Below, piece by piece: positions 24,764 through 37,167 of a stretch of DNA of 64,000 bases. Positions within the stretch are counted from its first letter, which is position 1, and each line of letters starts with the position of its first letter. Position numbers and translations under genes: made by a program. The stretch is from Micromonospora pisi (lineage in GTDB: Bacteria; Actinomycetota; Actinomycetes; Mycobacteriales; Micromonosporaceae): contig NZ_RBKT01000001.1 in the NCBI RefSeq assembly GCF_003633685.1, positions 310,001 through 374,000 on the forward strand, in the 5' to 3' direction. Under the pieces are notes generated by a model. It searched no databases, was not told the DNA's origin, and saw nothing but the letters and a program-made list of their open reading frames with translations.

Positions 24764-25798
24764 TCAGCCGCCGAGGCGACGCACCATGTTCATCACCGTC
24801 TCCAACTGCAACCCGCCCTTGATCGGGTACGCGGTGCTACCCAGGTAACCCCACCAGTCCCAGCACCCGTTCGGGTTGACCGCCGACGCGGTGGCCTGGG
24901 GGTAGAGCACGATCACCCGGTTGGTGTCGGCGTACTGGTTGAGGTTCGCCCGGTCCACGAAGGCCGTACCGACGGTGTTGTAACCCTGCTGGCAGCCGTG
25001 CAGCGCCACCAGCAGGCGGCAGGACTGTCCGGCGGCGCAACTCGACGGCACGTACGCGAAGCCGGTCGTGCCCATGCTCAGACCGGCCGCGTACCCGTTC
25101 ACCGCGAACGTGTTCTGGTTGAAGCTGGTCAGCGTGCCGGTCAACGGACCGGTGTTCGGTGCGCTGACGGAGCCGAGCAGTTTGCGCAGGAAGGCGTTCT
25201 GCGGGTCGGTGCCGCAGTCGTTCAGGAACGGCGACACGGTGGCGGTGCAGGCACCGGTGCCGTACGGCGTGACCCAGGCGTGCCCGGCCGAGGAACCGCT
25301 GTCGTACTGCACGCTGGCGCCGAAGTTCTGGTAGTACCTGACCAGGTCGTCGGTGACCGACTTCTTGATCGCCGTGTCGTTGTTGCCGTGGTAGACGTAG
25401 ACGGGCTGGCCGGAGAGGCGGCTGACCGGGTCGACCCAGCCGTAGCCGGCCCAGGTGCGGGTGTACGCCTGCAGGTTGGTCAGGTACGTCGGCAGGCTGT
25501 TGTCGGCGCAGCCGTAGAGCGCCTGGCTGACGTTGTTCTGCGCACAGTAGTAGGGCCCGGCGGCGAAGACCGCGGCGCCCTTGATCCGGCTCGAGTAGGC
25601 GACCTGGAGCTGGGTCGCGAGGTAACCGCCGGAGGAGACCCCGGCTACGTACACCCCGGACACCTGGAATGTGCCGAGCGTGCCGGCCACCGGGGTCTTG
25701 GTGTACGGGTCGGCGGCGGCCTGGGCCGGGGCCGTGCCGGGAACGAGCAGTAGCAGGGCCGCGACGGCGGCCGTGGCGGTGCGTACGAGGAACCTCAT
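24764..25798 (-). CDS. Secreted short-chain polyhydroxyalkanoate (PHB) depolymerase/esterase, catalytic type 2
   Basis: The start is ATG 25798, preceded by AGGAGGG; the product is 344 residues with a signal peptide (about 1-29, AAVAALLLLVPGTAPAQA). It is an alpha/beta hydrolase of the extracellular PHB depolymerase group. The lipase box GVSSGGY lies early, the acid is in YHGNNDTAI and the histidine in SSAGHAWV. A second block, LLVALHGCQQGYNTVG and ANPNGCWDWWGY-like, matches the C-terminal half of type 2 enzymes; several cysteines suggest disulphides. It should cleave poly-3-hydroxybutyrate or similar esters outside the cell. It directly follows the interspersed repeat in reverse orientation. 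A ferulate-esterase-like specificity is an alternative. Confidence 0.82.
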   Translation of the reverse strand: MRFLVRTATAAVAALLLLVPGTAPAQAAADPYTKTPVAGTLGTFQVSGVYVAGVSSGGYLATQLQVAYSSRIKGAAVFAAGPYYCAQNNVSQALYGCADNSLPTYLTNLQAYTRTWAGYGWVDPVSRLSGQPVYVYHGNNDTAIKKSVTDDLVRYYQNFGASVQYDSGSSAGHAWVTPYGTGACTATVSPFLNDCGTDPQNAFLRKLLGSVSAPNTGPLTGTLTSFNQNTFAVNGYAAGLSMGTTGFAYVPSSCAAGQSCRLLVALHGCQQGYNTVGTAFVDRANLNQYADTNRVIVLYPQATASAVNPNGCWDWWGYLGSTAYPIKGGLQLETVMNMVRRLGG

Positions 25799-25936
25799 GG
25801 ACGCCCTCCTGAAGGGAAGACGCCGGCGGTGGGGCGCGGCGTGCACCGAGGCTAGGAGGTCAGTCGCGGGTACGACATCCTCGCCTGTGACATGTTTCGA
25901 TGCGCGCCAGTGTGGTCGGACACCAGGGGCGGTGGC

Positions 25937-26800
25937 TCAGTGGCCGGCCACCGGTGCCGGTTTCCGCTGGTAGTCCGGCGTGTGTGTGGCGGTCGCCTCG
26001 ACCGCCCACTCGAGGGCGTAGTCGGCGACCTGCTGCCAGCCCGGCTGCCCGAGGGTGAAGTGCGCCCGGCCGGGGAACTCGTGGTAGCCGGTGATGGCCC
26101 GGGAGCGCCGGTACCGGCCGGCGTTCGACTTGTTCAGCGCGGGTGGGGCGACGTGGTCGGCGCCACCGGCGATGAAGAGCAGCGGGGCCCGGTCGCTGTT
26201 GGCGTAGTTGATCCTTAGCGCCGAGCGCGGGTTGAGGTTCGCCATCGCCCCTTCGAAGAGCACTCCTCCGGCGGCGGGCACGTGCTGGCGCCCGTAGATC
26301 CGGTTGGACTCCTCCCGGCTCAGGGTGTTGGTGAAGGCGTAGTGGAACTGCGCCGGGCTCAGCGGTACGGCCTTGCTCCGGTTGCCCAGGCTGCGCAGGA
26401 TCGGCCAGGCCGTCCGTAGGGTCGACAGCGGCACCCGCAGCACCCCCTTGACCCCGGCGGAGTCGATCGCCACTGCGGCCGCGCCGAGTCCCCGGTCGGC
26501 GAGCACCTGGGTGAACGACCCGCCGAAGGAGTGCCCCATGATGATCGGCGGCCGGTCCAGGTCCCGGATGATCCGGTCGTAGTGGTCGATGATCCGGCCC
26601 ATGTTGAGGCGCGCGATCGGCGACGGGTCCCGTCGGAGCTGCTCGACGTCGGCCTCCATGCCGGGCCAGGCGGGGGCGAGCACCCGGAAGCCGGCGCGGG
26701 TGTAGTGGTCGACCCACTGCTCCCAGCTTCGCGGCGTCATCCAGAGACCGTGGATCAGCACGATGGTGTCGGCCGCGCTGCGGTCGGCGGGAGTTGTCAT
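25937..26800 (-). CDS. Alpha/beta hydrolase
   Basis: I use ATG 26800; the upstream extension runs through the AT-rich divergent promoter space. The 287-residue protein has the alpha/beta-hydrolase fold: IVLIHGLWMTPRSWE (oxyanion region near residue 13), nucleophile motif GHSFGGS (about 88-94), an aspartate in FIAGGADHV and a histidine in FPGRAHF. It lacks a signal peptide and should be cytoplasmic. Lid features resemble the non-heme haloperoxidase/esterase branch, but the substrate is unknown. It is divergent from the methylmalonyl-CoA mutase operon across 222 bases, where the rare AT-rich run around 26870-26905 may contain both promoters. Confidence 0.83.
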   Translation of the reverse strand: MTTPADRSAADTIVLIHGLWMTPRSWEQWVDHYTRAGFRVLAPAWPGMEADVEQLRRDPSPIARLNMGRIIDHYDRIIRDLDRPPIIMGHSFGGSFTQVLADRGLGAAAVAIDSAGVKGVLRVPLSTLRTAWPILRSLGNRSKAVPLSPAQFHYAFTNTLSREESNRIYGRQHVPAAGGVLFEGAMANLNPRSALRINYANSDRAPLLFIAGGADHVAPPALNKSNAGRYRRSRAITGYHEFPGRAHFTLGQPGWQQVADYALEWAVEATATHTPDYQRKPAPVAGH

Positions 26801-27022
26801 GGTTGGCCGGATACCCGCAGTCGGGGGGACCAATCCACTGGTTATCGGTCCCGGCAACCCGAGCCGAACAACCGATATGCCCGAATAGTGAATATTTGTT
26901 TCCCGTACACCGGACACAGCGTCACCGGGGCGGCCATGGCGACGGGCACCGAAGCGGTCACCGTGCCCGCCGACCCACCCACCGGTGAGCGGGCCACCCG
27001 GCGCTCCCCTTAGTCTCCGTTC

Positions 27023-28878
27023 ATGACCCGGTCACCAGGAGAGCTGAGCCTCGCCGCTGACTTCGTGCCCGCGACCCCGGCCCAGTGGCGCCAACTGGCC
27101 CTCGCCGTCCTGCGGAAAAGCGGCGTCGCCGACGAGCGAACCGGCCCGGAGGACGTCGACGACCTGCTCTCCCGGACGACGTACGACGGCATCCGGCTGG
27201 CCCCGCTGTACACCGCCGCAGACGTCCCCGTACCACCCGGTCTACCCGGCCTGCCACCGTTCACCCGTGGTGGGCGGCCGACCGGATCACTCGGCCCCGG
27301 CTGGGATGTCCGGCAGCGTCACGTCGACCCCGATCCGGTCGCCACCCGCGAGGCCGTCCTGACCGACCTGGAGAACGGCGTCACCTCGATCTGGCTGGCC
27401 CTGGAACCGGGCGGACTGGACCACGAGTCGCTACCGGCCGTACTCGACGGGGTCTATCTCGACGTCGCGGGCGTGGTCCTCGACGCCGGCCCGGCGACCG
27501 AACAGGCCGCCGCCGCCCTGTTCGCCCTCGCCGCCAGGCGGAAGGTCGACACCGCCGAACTGAACGGCAGCCTGGGCGCCGACCCGCTCGGCTGGCAGGC
27601 GCGCACCGGCACCCCGGCGGACCCGCGTACGGCGGCGACACTCGCCCGCCGCTGTGCCGCCGACCACCCCCGGCTGCGGGCGATCACCGTGGACGCCACC
27701 GTCTACCACGACGCGGGCGGCAGCGACGCCGAGGAACTCGGGTGCGCACTCGCCGCCGGGGTGGCCTACCTGCGGGCGCTCACCGACGCCGGGCTCGACC
27801 CGGTCGCCGCGCTGGGACAGCTGGAGTTCCGGTACGCCGCGACGGCCGACCAGTTCCTGACCATCGCGAAGTTGCGGGCCGCCCGTCGGGTCTGGGCCCG
27901 GGTCGCCGAGGTCTGCGGTGTCCCGGCAGCCGGCGCGCAGTACCAGCACGCGGTGACGTCGTCGGCGATGATGACCTCGCGCGACCCGTGGGTGAACATG
28001 CTGCGTACCACCCTGGCCTGCTTCGCCGCCGGGGTGGGCGGAGCGAACGCGGTGACGGTGCAGCCGTTCGACGCCCGGCTCGGGCTGCCGGACGGGTTCA
28101 GCCGCCGGATCGCCCGCAACACCCAGTCACTGCTGCTCGCCGAGGCCAACGTGGACCGGGTGATCGACCCCGCCGGTGGCTCCTGGTATGTCGAGCGTCT
28201 GACCGAGGACCTCGCCCAGGCGGCATGGGCCTGGTTCACCGAGATCGAACGGGCCGGTGGCCTGGCCATCGCACTCACCAGCGGGCTCGTCGCGCAACGG
28301 CTGGCCACCACCTGGCAGCGGCGTACGGAGAACCTCGACCACCGCCGTGATCCGATCACCGGTGTGAGCGAGTTCCCGAACCTGGACGAGGCCCTTCCAA
28401 CCCGTGCGCCGGCACCCGTGCCGGTCGACGGTGGCCTGCCCCGACACCGGTACGCGGAGCGGTTCGAGGCCCTGCGGGACCGGTCCGACGCGCACCAGGC
28501 GGGCACCGGCGCCCCACCCACCGTCTTCCTCGCCACCCTGGGTCCGGTCGCCGCGCACACCGCCCGGGCGTCGTTCGCGGCGAACCTCTTCGCCGCCGGT
28601 GGCGTCACCACCACCCGGAGCGGACCCGGTACCGACCCGGCGGAGATCGCCGCCGCCTTCGCCGCCAGCGGCGCCACCGTGGCGTGCATCTGCGGCACCG
28701 ACAAGAGCTACGCCGCGCTGGCCTCCTCCGTCGCCGGGGCGCTCGCCTCGGCGGGGGCCACCCGGGTGTGGCTCGCCGGTAAGCCCGGCGGGTACGACAA
28801 CGTGGACTCCTACCTGTTCACCGGCTGCGACGCGGTCGCGGTGCTCGAAACGACGCTACGTGACCTGGGGGTGGCGTG

Positions 28879-28879
<1 letters not shown>
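27023..28879 (+). CDS. mutA: Methylmalonyl-CoA mutase small subunit
   Basis: The 618-residue protein is the non-catalytic alpha/small subunit of heterodimeric methylmalonyl-CoA mutase. It has the barrel pattern of the family ([50 protein letters not shown] split around 825-880 of the gene), and the [22 protein letters not shown] region. The C-terminal cobalamin-fold domain lacks the DxHxxG motif, as expected for the small subunit. With MutB it interconverts succinyl-CoA and (R)-methylmalonyl-CoA, supplying extender units or using propionyl-CoA. Its TGA overlaps the start of mutB. It is the first gene of mutA-mutB-meaB. Confidence 0.93.
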
Positions 28880-31094
<2,215 letters not shown>

Positions 31095-31098
<4 letters not shown>

Positions 31099-32087
31099 CC
31101 CGAGCCGCACCTGACGTCGAGGCGTACGCCGCGGGCGTGCTCGCCGGGGCCCCGGCCTGGATAGCCCGGGCGATCACCCTGGTGGAGTCGCGGCGCCCCG
31201 ACCACCGGGCGCTGGCCCAGCAACTGCTCGTCGCGCTCACCCCGCACTCCGGCAACGCCCGCCGGATCGGGGTGACCGGGGTGCCCGGCGTCGGCAAGTC
31301 GACCTTCATCGACGCGCTCGGCAGCCTGCTCACCGCCGACGGTCACCGGGTGGCGGTGCTGGCGGTCGACCCCTCCTCCACCCGCACCGGCGGCAGCATC
31401 CTCGGCGACAAGACCCGGATGACCCGGCTCGCCACCGACCCGGCCGCGTTCGTCCGGCCCTCCCCCACCGCCGGCACCCTCGGCGGCGTCGCCCAGGCCA
31501 CCCGGGAGGCGATGGTCGTGGTGGAGGCCGCCGGCTACGACGTGGTCCTGGTGGAGACCGTCGGCGTCGGGCAGTCCGAGACCACGGTCGCCGAGATGGT
31601 CGACTCCTTCCTGCTCCTCGCGCTGGCCCGCACCGGCGACCAGCTCCAGGGAATCAAGAAGGGCGTACTCGAACTCGCCGACGTGATCACGGTCAACAAG
31701 GCCGACGGCCCGCACGCGGCCGAGGCCCGTACGGCGGCGCGGGAACTGGGCGGCGCGTTGCGGCTGCTGCGTACGGCCGAGGGCGGGTGGCAGCCGCCCG
31801 TGCTCACCTGCAGCGCGCAGGAGGGCACCGGCCTGACCGAGGTGTGGCGACACCTCGTCGCCCACCAGGAGACGCTCCGCGCCAGTGGCGAACTCGACGC
31901 CCGGCGCAGCCGACAGCAGGTGCGTTGGCTCTGGGACCTGGTCCGCTCGGGGCTGCTCGACCGGCTGCGTGCGGACCCGGCGGTCACCGCGCTCGCCCCG
32001 GACCTGGAACGTCAGGTACTCGAGGGGAACCTGACCCCGGCGCTCGCCGCCGACCGGCTGCTCGCCGCCTTCACCGCCCACGACTGA
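31095..32087 (+). CDS. meaB: Methylmalonyl-CoA mutase-associated G-protein chaperone
   Basis: The 330-residue P-loop GTPase of the MeaB/ArgK family starts in the ATGA overlap with mutB. Motifs are [18 protein letters not shown] (Walker A, about 57-72), [20 protein letters not shown] (switch region), [13 protein letters not shown] (Walker B) and NKAD (base recognition). A C-terminal helical arm mediates dimerisation. It protects and reloads the mutase with adenosylcobalamin. The sthA gene is convergent, with only nine bases between stops and no visible terminator. Confidence 0.95.
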
Positions 32088-32096
32088 CCCGACGGG

Positions 32097-33500
32097 TCAC
32101 TTCGGCAGTTGGGCGATGTGTCGCAACTTGTTCATCGCGTCAAGCGCCGCGACCTTGTACGCCTCGGCGAGGGTCGGGTAGTTGAACACCGCGTCGACCA
32201 GGTAGTCGACGCTGCCGCCGCAGCCCATCACCGCCTGCCCGATGTGCACCAGCTCGGTGGCGTCGGTGCCGAAGATGTGCACGCCGAGCAGGGTGTGGTC
32301 GGCCGGTGAGACCAGCAGCTTCAGCATGCCGTGCGAGTCTCCGATGATCTGGCCACGGGCGAGTTCGCGGTAACGTGCTACGCCCACCTCGAACGGCACC
32401 TGGGCCGCGGTCAACTCCTCCTCGGTCCGGCCGATGAAACTGATCTCCGGGATCGAGTAGATGCCGATCGGCTGTTGCTGCGAGAGTTCCCGTACCGGCT
32501 CGTCGCAGGCGTGGTGACCGGCCAGCCGCCCCTGCTCCATCGAGGTCGAGGCGAGCGCGGGAAAGCCGATCACGTCACCGACCGCGTAGATGTGCGGTAC
32601 GTGGCTGCGGAACCACTCGTCGACCTTGATCCGGCCCCGCGCGTCCGCGCTCAGCCCGGCCCGTTCCAGGTCCAGCGCGTCCGCGGTGCCCTGACGTCCG
32701 GCGGAGTACATCACCGTGTCCGCGGCGATCCGCTTGCCGCTCTCCAGGACGGCGATGGCTCCACGGGGATGCCGCTCCACCGATGCGACGGCCTCACCGA
32801 AGCGGAACGTCACCGCGAGGTCCCGCAGGTGGTACTTCAACGCCTCGACGATTTCCAGGTCGCAGAAGTCGAGCATCCTGTCCCGCCGCTCGACCACGGT
32901 GACCTTCGTGCCGAGGGCGGCGAACATCGAGGCGTACTCGATGCCGATGACGCCGGCGCCGACCACCACCATCGAGCCGGGGACCTGTTCGAGATTGAGG
33001 ATGCCGTCGGAGTCGACCACCGTACGTTCGTCGAAGGCGACCCCGGCGGGGCGGGCCGGACGGGTTCCGACGGCGATCACGATCTTCTCGGCGGTCACCG
33101 CGGATTCGCGCCCCCGGCCGTCGGTGACCGCGATGGTGTGCGGGTCGGTGAAGCGACCGCTGCCGCCGATCAGTCGGATCCGGTTACGGGACAACTGGTT
33201 GCGGATGACGTCGATCTCACGCCCGATCACGTGCTGGGTACGGGCGGCGAGGTCGGCCACCGTGATGTCGTCCTTGAGCCGGTAACTCTGGCCGTACGTC
33301 TCCCGCTGGCTCAGCCCGGTGAGATAGAGGACCGCCTCGCGCAGGGTCTTCGACGGGATCGTCCCGGTGTTGATGCAGACGCCGCCGACCATGTCGACGC
33401 GCTCGACGACCGCTACCCGCCGGCCGAGTTTCGCCGCCGCGACCGCCGCCTTCTGTCCACCCGGGCCGGACCCGAGCACGAGGAGATCGAAGTCATACAT
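32097..33500 (-). CDS. sthA: Soluble pyridine nucleotide transhydrogenase (Si-specific)
   Basis: The 467-residue flavoprotein belongs to the pyridine nucleotide-disulphide oxidoreductase family. FAD binding is by [21 protein letters not shown] (split: GSGPGG at 10-15) and NAD(P) binding by [20 protein letters not shown]. The redox disulphide is missing: [13 protein letters not shown] has Cys42 but Thr47 where lipoamide dehydrogenase has the second Cys, which is the hallmark of SthA. It equilibrates NADPH and NAD in the cytoplasm. No clear Shine-Dalgarno precedes ATG 33500. It is divergent from a LysR regulator, which may control it. NADH from formate oxidation in the neighbouring island could be a substrate supply. 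Confidence 0.92.
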   Translation of the reverse strand: MYDFDLLVLGSGPGGQKAAVAAAKLGRRVAVVERVDMVGGVCINTGTIPSKTLREAVLYLTGLSQRETYGQSYRLKDDITVADLAARTQHVIGREIDVIRNQLSRNRIRLIGGSGRFTDPHTIAVTDGRGRESAVTAEKIVIAVGTRPARPAGVAFDERTVVDSDGILNLEQVPGSMVVVGAGVIGIEYASMFAALGTKVTVVERRDRMLDFCDLEIVEALKYHLRDLAVTFRFGEAVASVERHPRGAIAVLESGKRIAADTVMYSAGRQGTADALDLERAGLSADARGRIKVDEWFRSHVPHIYAVGDVIGFPALASTSMEQGRLAGHHACDEPVRELSQQQPIGIYSIPEISFIGRTEEELTAAQVPFEVGVARYRELARGQIIGDSHGMLKLLVSPADHTLLGVHIFGTDATELVHIGQAVMGCGGSVDYLVDAVFNYPTLAEAYKVAALDAMNKLRHIAQLPK

Positions 33501-33630
33501 CGGTCCAGCATTTCAAGATCAGGTTTCCGTTGGCCATGCGGTACACGAACGACATTCACCTGTCGACGTAACCGACACCGTTCCGTGACATGAGGGATCG
33601 CACCACCTCTACTGCATCCTAGGAGGCTAG

Positions 33631-34650
33631 GTGTCATGGGATGCAATGCTTGTCACCCGGCGCGACCGGGGCCATTCGGAGGGTTCGTGGACGAAGGGTT
33701 GGTGGGCCTTGTTCCTGCGGCACCTGGAATATCTCAGCGCCCTCGCCCGCGAGGGGCACTTCGGGCGGGCGGCTGCCGCCTGCTGGGTCAGCCAACCGAC
33801 CCTCTCCGACGGCATCCGCAAGCTGGAGGCGGAGTTCGGGGTCGCCGTGGTGCGCCGCGGACACCGCTTCGAAGGACTGACACCGGAAGGCGAACGGCTT
33901 CTGAACTGGGGCCGGCGTCTGCTCGCCGACCGGGACCAACTGATGGCCGAGTTCGGCCGGACCAGCCACGAGGGCCTGACCGGGCATCTGCGCCTCGGTG
34001 CCGTACCAGCCTCGTTGCCACCGGTCTCGCTGCTCACCGGGCCGTTCCGCGACCGGCACCCGGGCACGAACCTCACCGTACTGTCGCTGACCTCGGACGA
34101 GATCCTGCGCCGGCTGACCGACTTCGAACTCGACGCCGGTCTGACCTATCTCTCCGGTGAACCGATGGCGGGCTTCCGGACCGTACCCCTCTACTCCGAA
34201 CGCTACGTCCTGCTGACACCGGAGAACGGTGACTTCGCCGGCCGTACCGAGGTCGGTTGGGCCGAGGCCGCCCGCCTGCCGCTCTGTCTGCTCACCCCGG
34301 ACATGCAGAACCGGCGCATCCTCGACGGGCTGTTCCACCGGGCCGGGGTGACCGTGACCCCCCGGATGGAAACAAACTCCGTCTCCACCCTCTGCTCGCA
34401 CGTACGCGGTGGACGCTGGGCGAGCGTCATCCCGCAGGCCTGGCTCGGTCTGCTCGGGGTGCCACCGGGCACCCGGGTACTGCCGTTGGCCCGGCCGGCG
34501 GCGACCAGCACCGTCGGGTTGGTCATCCTCGACCGCGACCCTCCCCCACTGGTCGTCAGCGCACTGGTGCACGTCGCGGAAGAGCTCGACCTGCAACGCA
34601 GCCTGGACAATCTGGTCCCCGTCGACCTGACGGCGAGATTCGACGGCTGA
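33631..34650 (+). CDS. LysR-family transcriptional regulator
   Basis: The GTG at 33631 has a perfect AGGAGG four bases upstream, giving 339 residues. The LysR domain proper begins only at residue 27 (LFLRHLEYLSALAREGHF), where a TTG at 33709 is an alternative start. The helix-turn-helix covers about 35-85 (RAAAACWVSQPTLSDGIRKLEAEFG), followed by a two-lobed effector domain (GHLRLGAVPASLPPVSLL, ending about 330). Such regulators usually act on the divergent gene, here sthA, across 130 bases. The effector is not deducible. A 7-bp hairpin terminates the gene. Confidence 0.87.
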   Translation: MSWDAMLVTRRDRGHSEGSWTKGWWALFLRHLEYLSALAREGHFGRAAAACWVSQPTLSDGIRKLEAEFGVAVVRRGHRFEGLTPEGERLLNWGRRLLADRDQLMAEFGRTSHEGLTGHLRLGAVPASLPPVSLLTGPFRDRHPGTNLTVLSLTSDEILRRLTDFELDAGLTYLSGEPMAGFRTVPLYSERYVLLTPENGDFAGRTEVGWAEAARLPLCLLTPDMQNRRILDGLFHRAGVTVTPRMETNSVSTLCSHVRGGRWASVIPQAWLGLLGVPPGTRVLPLARPAATSTVGLVILDRDPPPLVVSALVHVAEELDLQRSLDNLVPVDLTARFDG

Positions 34651-34673
34651 GCAGGCAGCGCCGCAGGTCAGCT

Positions 34674-34691
34674 CTCACGAAATATCGTGAG
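34674..34691 (+). terminator. Hairpin after the LysR gene
   Basis: CTCACGA (34674-34680) pairs with TCGTGAG (34685-34691) around AATA, 23 bases after the stop. The stem is short and no T-tract follows. Confidence 0.45.
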
Positions 34692-34755
34692 GGCGCGACT
34701 GGACCGACCAGCCCACTTGACCGTTGGCGAGAACGACCTGCCCGTTGTCCGGCTC

Positions 34756-35214
34756 TTAGCGATCGAACCAGGAACGGGACGCCTTGGGCACGATCAGGGC
34801 CACCAGCGCGACTCCCACCAAGGCGCGTAGGAGATACGGCGTACCGCCCCCCAGCAGCGAGGTAATCGTGAGGAGAGCGCCAGCGCCCAGGGTTAGCCAG
34901 CGGGCCCGACGCCAGCCTTTCCACAGTGCCCAAACAAGCCAACCATGCAGTCCGATCGACACAACCACGAGTCCCAGGGAATCGGATGTACCCGCGCCGA
35001 CAAGATCAATCAGCATGATCAAGGCATCGAGGAGCACGACTGCCATCGCGACGACGACCGTGAGGGGCGGGCGCGGAGGCTGCTCGGCGGGCGGCTGACC
35101 AGCAATGATCTGCTCGACGGTGTGAGGAGCAATGTCATGTCGGGCGGCAATCTCGGCAACGGGCTGCCCGGCAGCCCAAGCAGCGATGATCTGGTCGGTG
35201 TCGGTGTGAGGCAC
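34756..35214 (-). CDS. Small membrane protein with N-terminal helix-turn-helix-like segment
   Basis: I prefer the GTG at 35214 (152 residues) over the ATG at 35247, because the helical domain begins directly after it and TACAGT lies six bases upstream, fitting a leaderless message. The N-terminal 40 residues (QIIAAWAAGQPVAEIAARHDIAPHTVEQII) look like a resolvase-type helix-turn-helix with the pattern of recurrent bacterial 'helix-turn-helix then membrane' proteins. Four hydrophobic segments follow (from VVVAMAVVLLDALIMLIDLV to ALVGVALVALIV). I do not recognise a family. It stands alone at the left border of the formate/oxalate island. Confidence 0.6.
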   Translation of the reverse strand: MPHTDTDQIIAAWAAGQPVAEIAARHDIAPHTVEQIIAGQPPAEQPPRPPLTVVVAMAVVLLDALIMLIDLVGAGTSDSLGLVVVSIGLHGWLVWALWKGWRRARWLTLGAGALLTITSLLGGGTPYLLRALVGVALVALIVPKASRSWFDR

Positions 35215-35623
35215 GGCGGCACTGTACCGGCACACTCCGATTCCCACGGCAGCCCAGATTCACCAGCATGCCTACAGGGAGCCCCAAGACGGCGGCGTAA
35301 CTCGGGTTCCGAAACCCATGCTCGCCGCGAGCATGAGCACCCACGGAACCCTCCAACGAGGATCACCCCACTCAGCGGGGACACCGGCGGTCGCCGCCCG
35401 GACACCCACCTTCGGCCCGAATCAGAACCTGACCGGGCTCGATAGGCGGCACCGATCGGACGTTCGGGAACTGCTCATTGTGGCCGGGGCCGGTACGACG
35501 CAGGCTGGGAACTGTTCACGGAGCGACCCGGACATCCGCCATCAGGAACAGGTGGCGAAGAACCGCCACCAGAGTCTCCCGGGCCTTGATCCGTCCCCGA
35601 TCGTTTCGAGAGAGGACACCACC
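35215..35623. other. Intergenic region upstream of formate dehydrogenase
   Basis: About 400 bases hold no convincing gene, although the frame of the formate dehydrogenase is open upstream to 35318. I see no copy of the TGCATACnGTAT motif here, so formate dehydrogenase transcription may be controlled separately from the rest of the island. Confidence 0.5.
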
Positions 35624-36793
35624 ATGGCGAAAGTGCTGTGCGTGCTCTACGACGACCCGGTCACCGGCTACCCGAGTTCCTACGCCCGGGACGGTGTGCC
35701 GCACATCGACCACTATCCCGGTGGGCAGACCGCGCCGAGTCCGGAGAAGATCGACTTCACTCCCGGCCAGCTCCTCGGCAGTGTCTCCGGCGAACTCGGC
35801 CTGCGCCCCTATCTCGAATCCCTGGGGCACACCCTCGTCGTCACCTCCGACAAGGAGGGTCCGGACTCGGCATTCGACCGGGAACTCGCCGACGCCGAGG
35901 TGGTCATCTCCCAACCATTCTGGCCCGCCTACCTGACCGCGGAACGAATCGCCAAGGCGCCGAACCTGAAACTGGCCATCACCGCCGGCATCGGTTCGGA
36001 CCACGTCGACCTGACGGCAGCCATCGGGCGGGGCATCACGGTCGCGGAGGTGACGTACTCCAACAGCATCAGCGTGGCCGAACACGTGGTGATGATGACC
36101 CTCGCGCTGGTTCGCAACTACCTTCCGTCGCACCAGTGGGTACGCGACGGCGGCTGGAACATCGCCGACTGCTCGGCGCGCGCGTACGACCTCGAGGCGA
36201 TGGCGGTCGGTACGGTCGCCGCCGGTCGGATCGGGCTGGCCGTACTGCGTCGGCTCAAGCCCTTCGACGTCGCGTTGCACTACACCGACCGGCACCGGCT
36301 CGCCCCGGAGGTCGAGCAGGAACTGAACGTCACCTGGCACCCGGACGTCGAGTCGCTGGTGCGGGCGTGCGACGTGGTGACGATCAACTGCCCGCTGCAC
36401 CCGGAGACCGAGAACATGTTCGACGACGCGCTGCTGGCGAAGATGAGGCGCGGGTCGTACCTGATCAACACCGCCCGGGGAAAGATCGTCGACCGGGACG
36501 CGGTCGTCCGCGCGCTCGAGTCCGGCCAACTGGCCGGGTACGCCGGCGACGTGTGGTATCCGCAGCCGGCGCCGGCGGACCACCCGTGGCGGACCATGCC
36601 GAACCACGGCATGACGCCGCACACCTCCGGCACCACTCTCTCCGCCCAGGCGCGGTACGCCGCGGGCACCCGCGAGATCCTCGAGTCCTACTTCCAGGGT
36701 CGGGCGATCCGCGACGAGTATCTGATCGTTGATGGCGGGAGGCTGGCCGGGACGGGCCAGCACTCGTACAGCGCGGCTCAGGGCGCGCTGTAG
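35624..36793 (+). CDS. fdh: NAD-dependent formate dehydrogenase (metal-independent, D-2-hydroxyacid dehydrogenase family)
   Basis: The 389-residue protein begins MAKVLCVLYDDPVTGYP and matches the Pseudomonas/Candida-type NAD formate dehydrogenase along its length. Formate-site residues are visible: PFWPAYLT, Asn in YSNSISVAEHVVMM, Arg in NTARGKI and the catalytic His in MTPHTSGTTL. The NAD motif is GTVAAGRIG, followed after strand 2 by HYTDRH, whose Asp indicates NAD rather than NADP. It oxidises formate to CO2 and yields NADH. GAGAGG lies eight bases before the ATG. It is the first gene of the island and would dispose of formate released from formyl-CoA. It needs no molybdenum, unlike the enzyme served by FdhD. 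Confidence 0.95.
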   Translation: MAKVLCVLYDDPVTGYPSSYARDGVPHIDHYPGGQTAPSPEKIDFTPGQLLGSVSGELGLRPYLESLGHTLVVTSDKEGPDSAFDRELADAEVVISQPFWPAYLTAERIAKAPNLKLAITAGIGSDHVDLTAAIGRGITVAEVTYSNSISVAEHVVMMTLALVRNYLPSHQWVRDGGWNIADCSARAYDLEAMAVGTVAAGRIGLAVLRRLKPFDVALHYTDRHRLAPEVEQELNVTWHPDVESLVRACDVVTINCPLHPETENMFDDALLAKMRRGSYLINTARGKIVDRDAVVRALESGQLAGYAGDVWYPQPAPADHPWRTMPNHGMTPHTSGTTLSAQARYAAGTREILESYFQGRAIRDEYLIVDGGRLAGTGQHSYSAAQGAL

Positions 36794-36804
36794 CCGCCCC
36801 GTGA

Positions 36805-36840
36805 CGGCGTAGGCCGGCGGGGTCCACCCGGCCTGCGCCG
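36805..36840 (+). terminator. Hairpin terminator after formate dehydrogenase
   Basis: CGGCGTAGGCCGG (36805-36817) pairs with CCGGCCTGCGCCG (36828-36840), 13 bp with one G-T pair. A second small perfect hairpin (GTCCAGG/CCTGGAC, 36883-36899) follows. The rest of the 374-base gap to 37168 holds the promoter and operators of the next gene. Confidence 0.65.
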
Positions 36841-37100
36841 TCCAGGGCGTCTCCCGGCACCGACAGCTCCGTCTTCCACCCTGTCCAGGTCTCCTGGACG
36901 GGGTGGTCGTGCGTGCGACTGTCGCATGGATCCGGCCGTCCGCTCGGGGTCGGGTGTCGTCGGCCCGGGGCCCTGGCGCGGGAGCCATAGCGGCAGCGGG
37001 CGGCGCTTTCCTGACCGGATCGCGCCGGGGCCAGGCAAGACGTCACCGACACCCGTTTCGGGCACCGGTCAACCGAGGGTTGTCAGTGACGAACCCCTAT

Positions 37101-37134
37101 TGCATACTGTACTCCCCATAACGCATACAGAAGT
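37101..37134. promoter_or_regulatory. Two TGCATACnGTAT-type operator sites in the ketopantoate-reductase-like gene promoter
   Basis: TGCATACTGTACT (37101-37113) and CGCATACAGAAGT (37122-37134) are direct copies 21 bp apart, two helical turns. The first overlaps TACTGT (37105-37110), a -10-like box also found at 38313; TTGTCA (37080-37085) is a possible, widely spaced -35. The gene starts at 37168. Confidence 0.6.
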
Positions 37135-37167
37135 CTGTCTTTTGTGTGCGCTCGAAGGGAGCAGCCC

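Noticed and set aside
32097-33500. Dihydrolipoamide dehydrogenase or mercuric reductase
   Set aside because: The second redox cysteine is absent (CINTGT), the mark of soluble transhydrogenase.
35624-36793. Phosphoglycerate or D-lactate dehydrogenase
   Set aside because: The long N-terminal extension and the near-complete match to NAD-formate dehydrogenase motifs exclude the other members of the superfamily.
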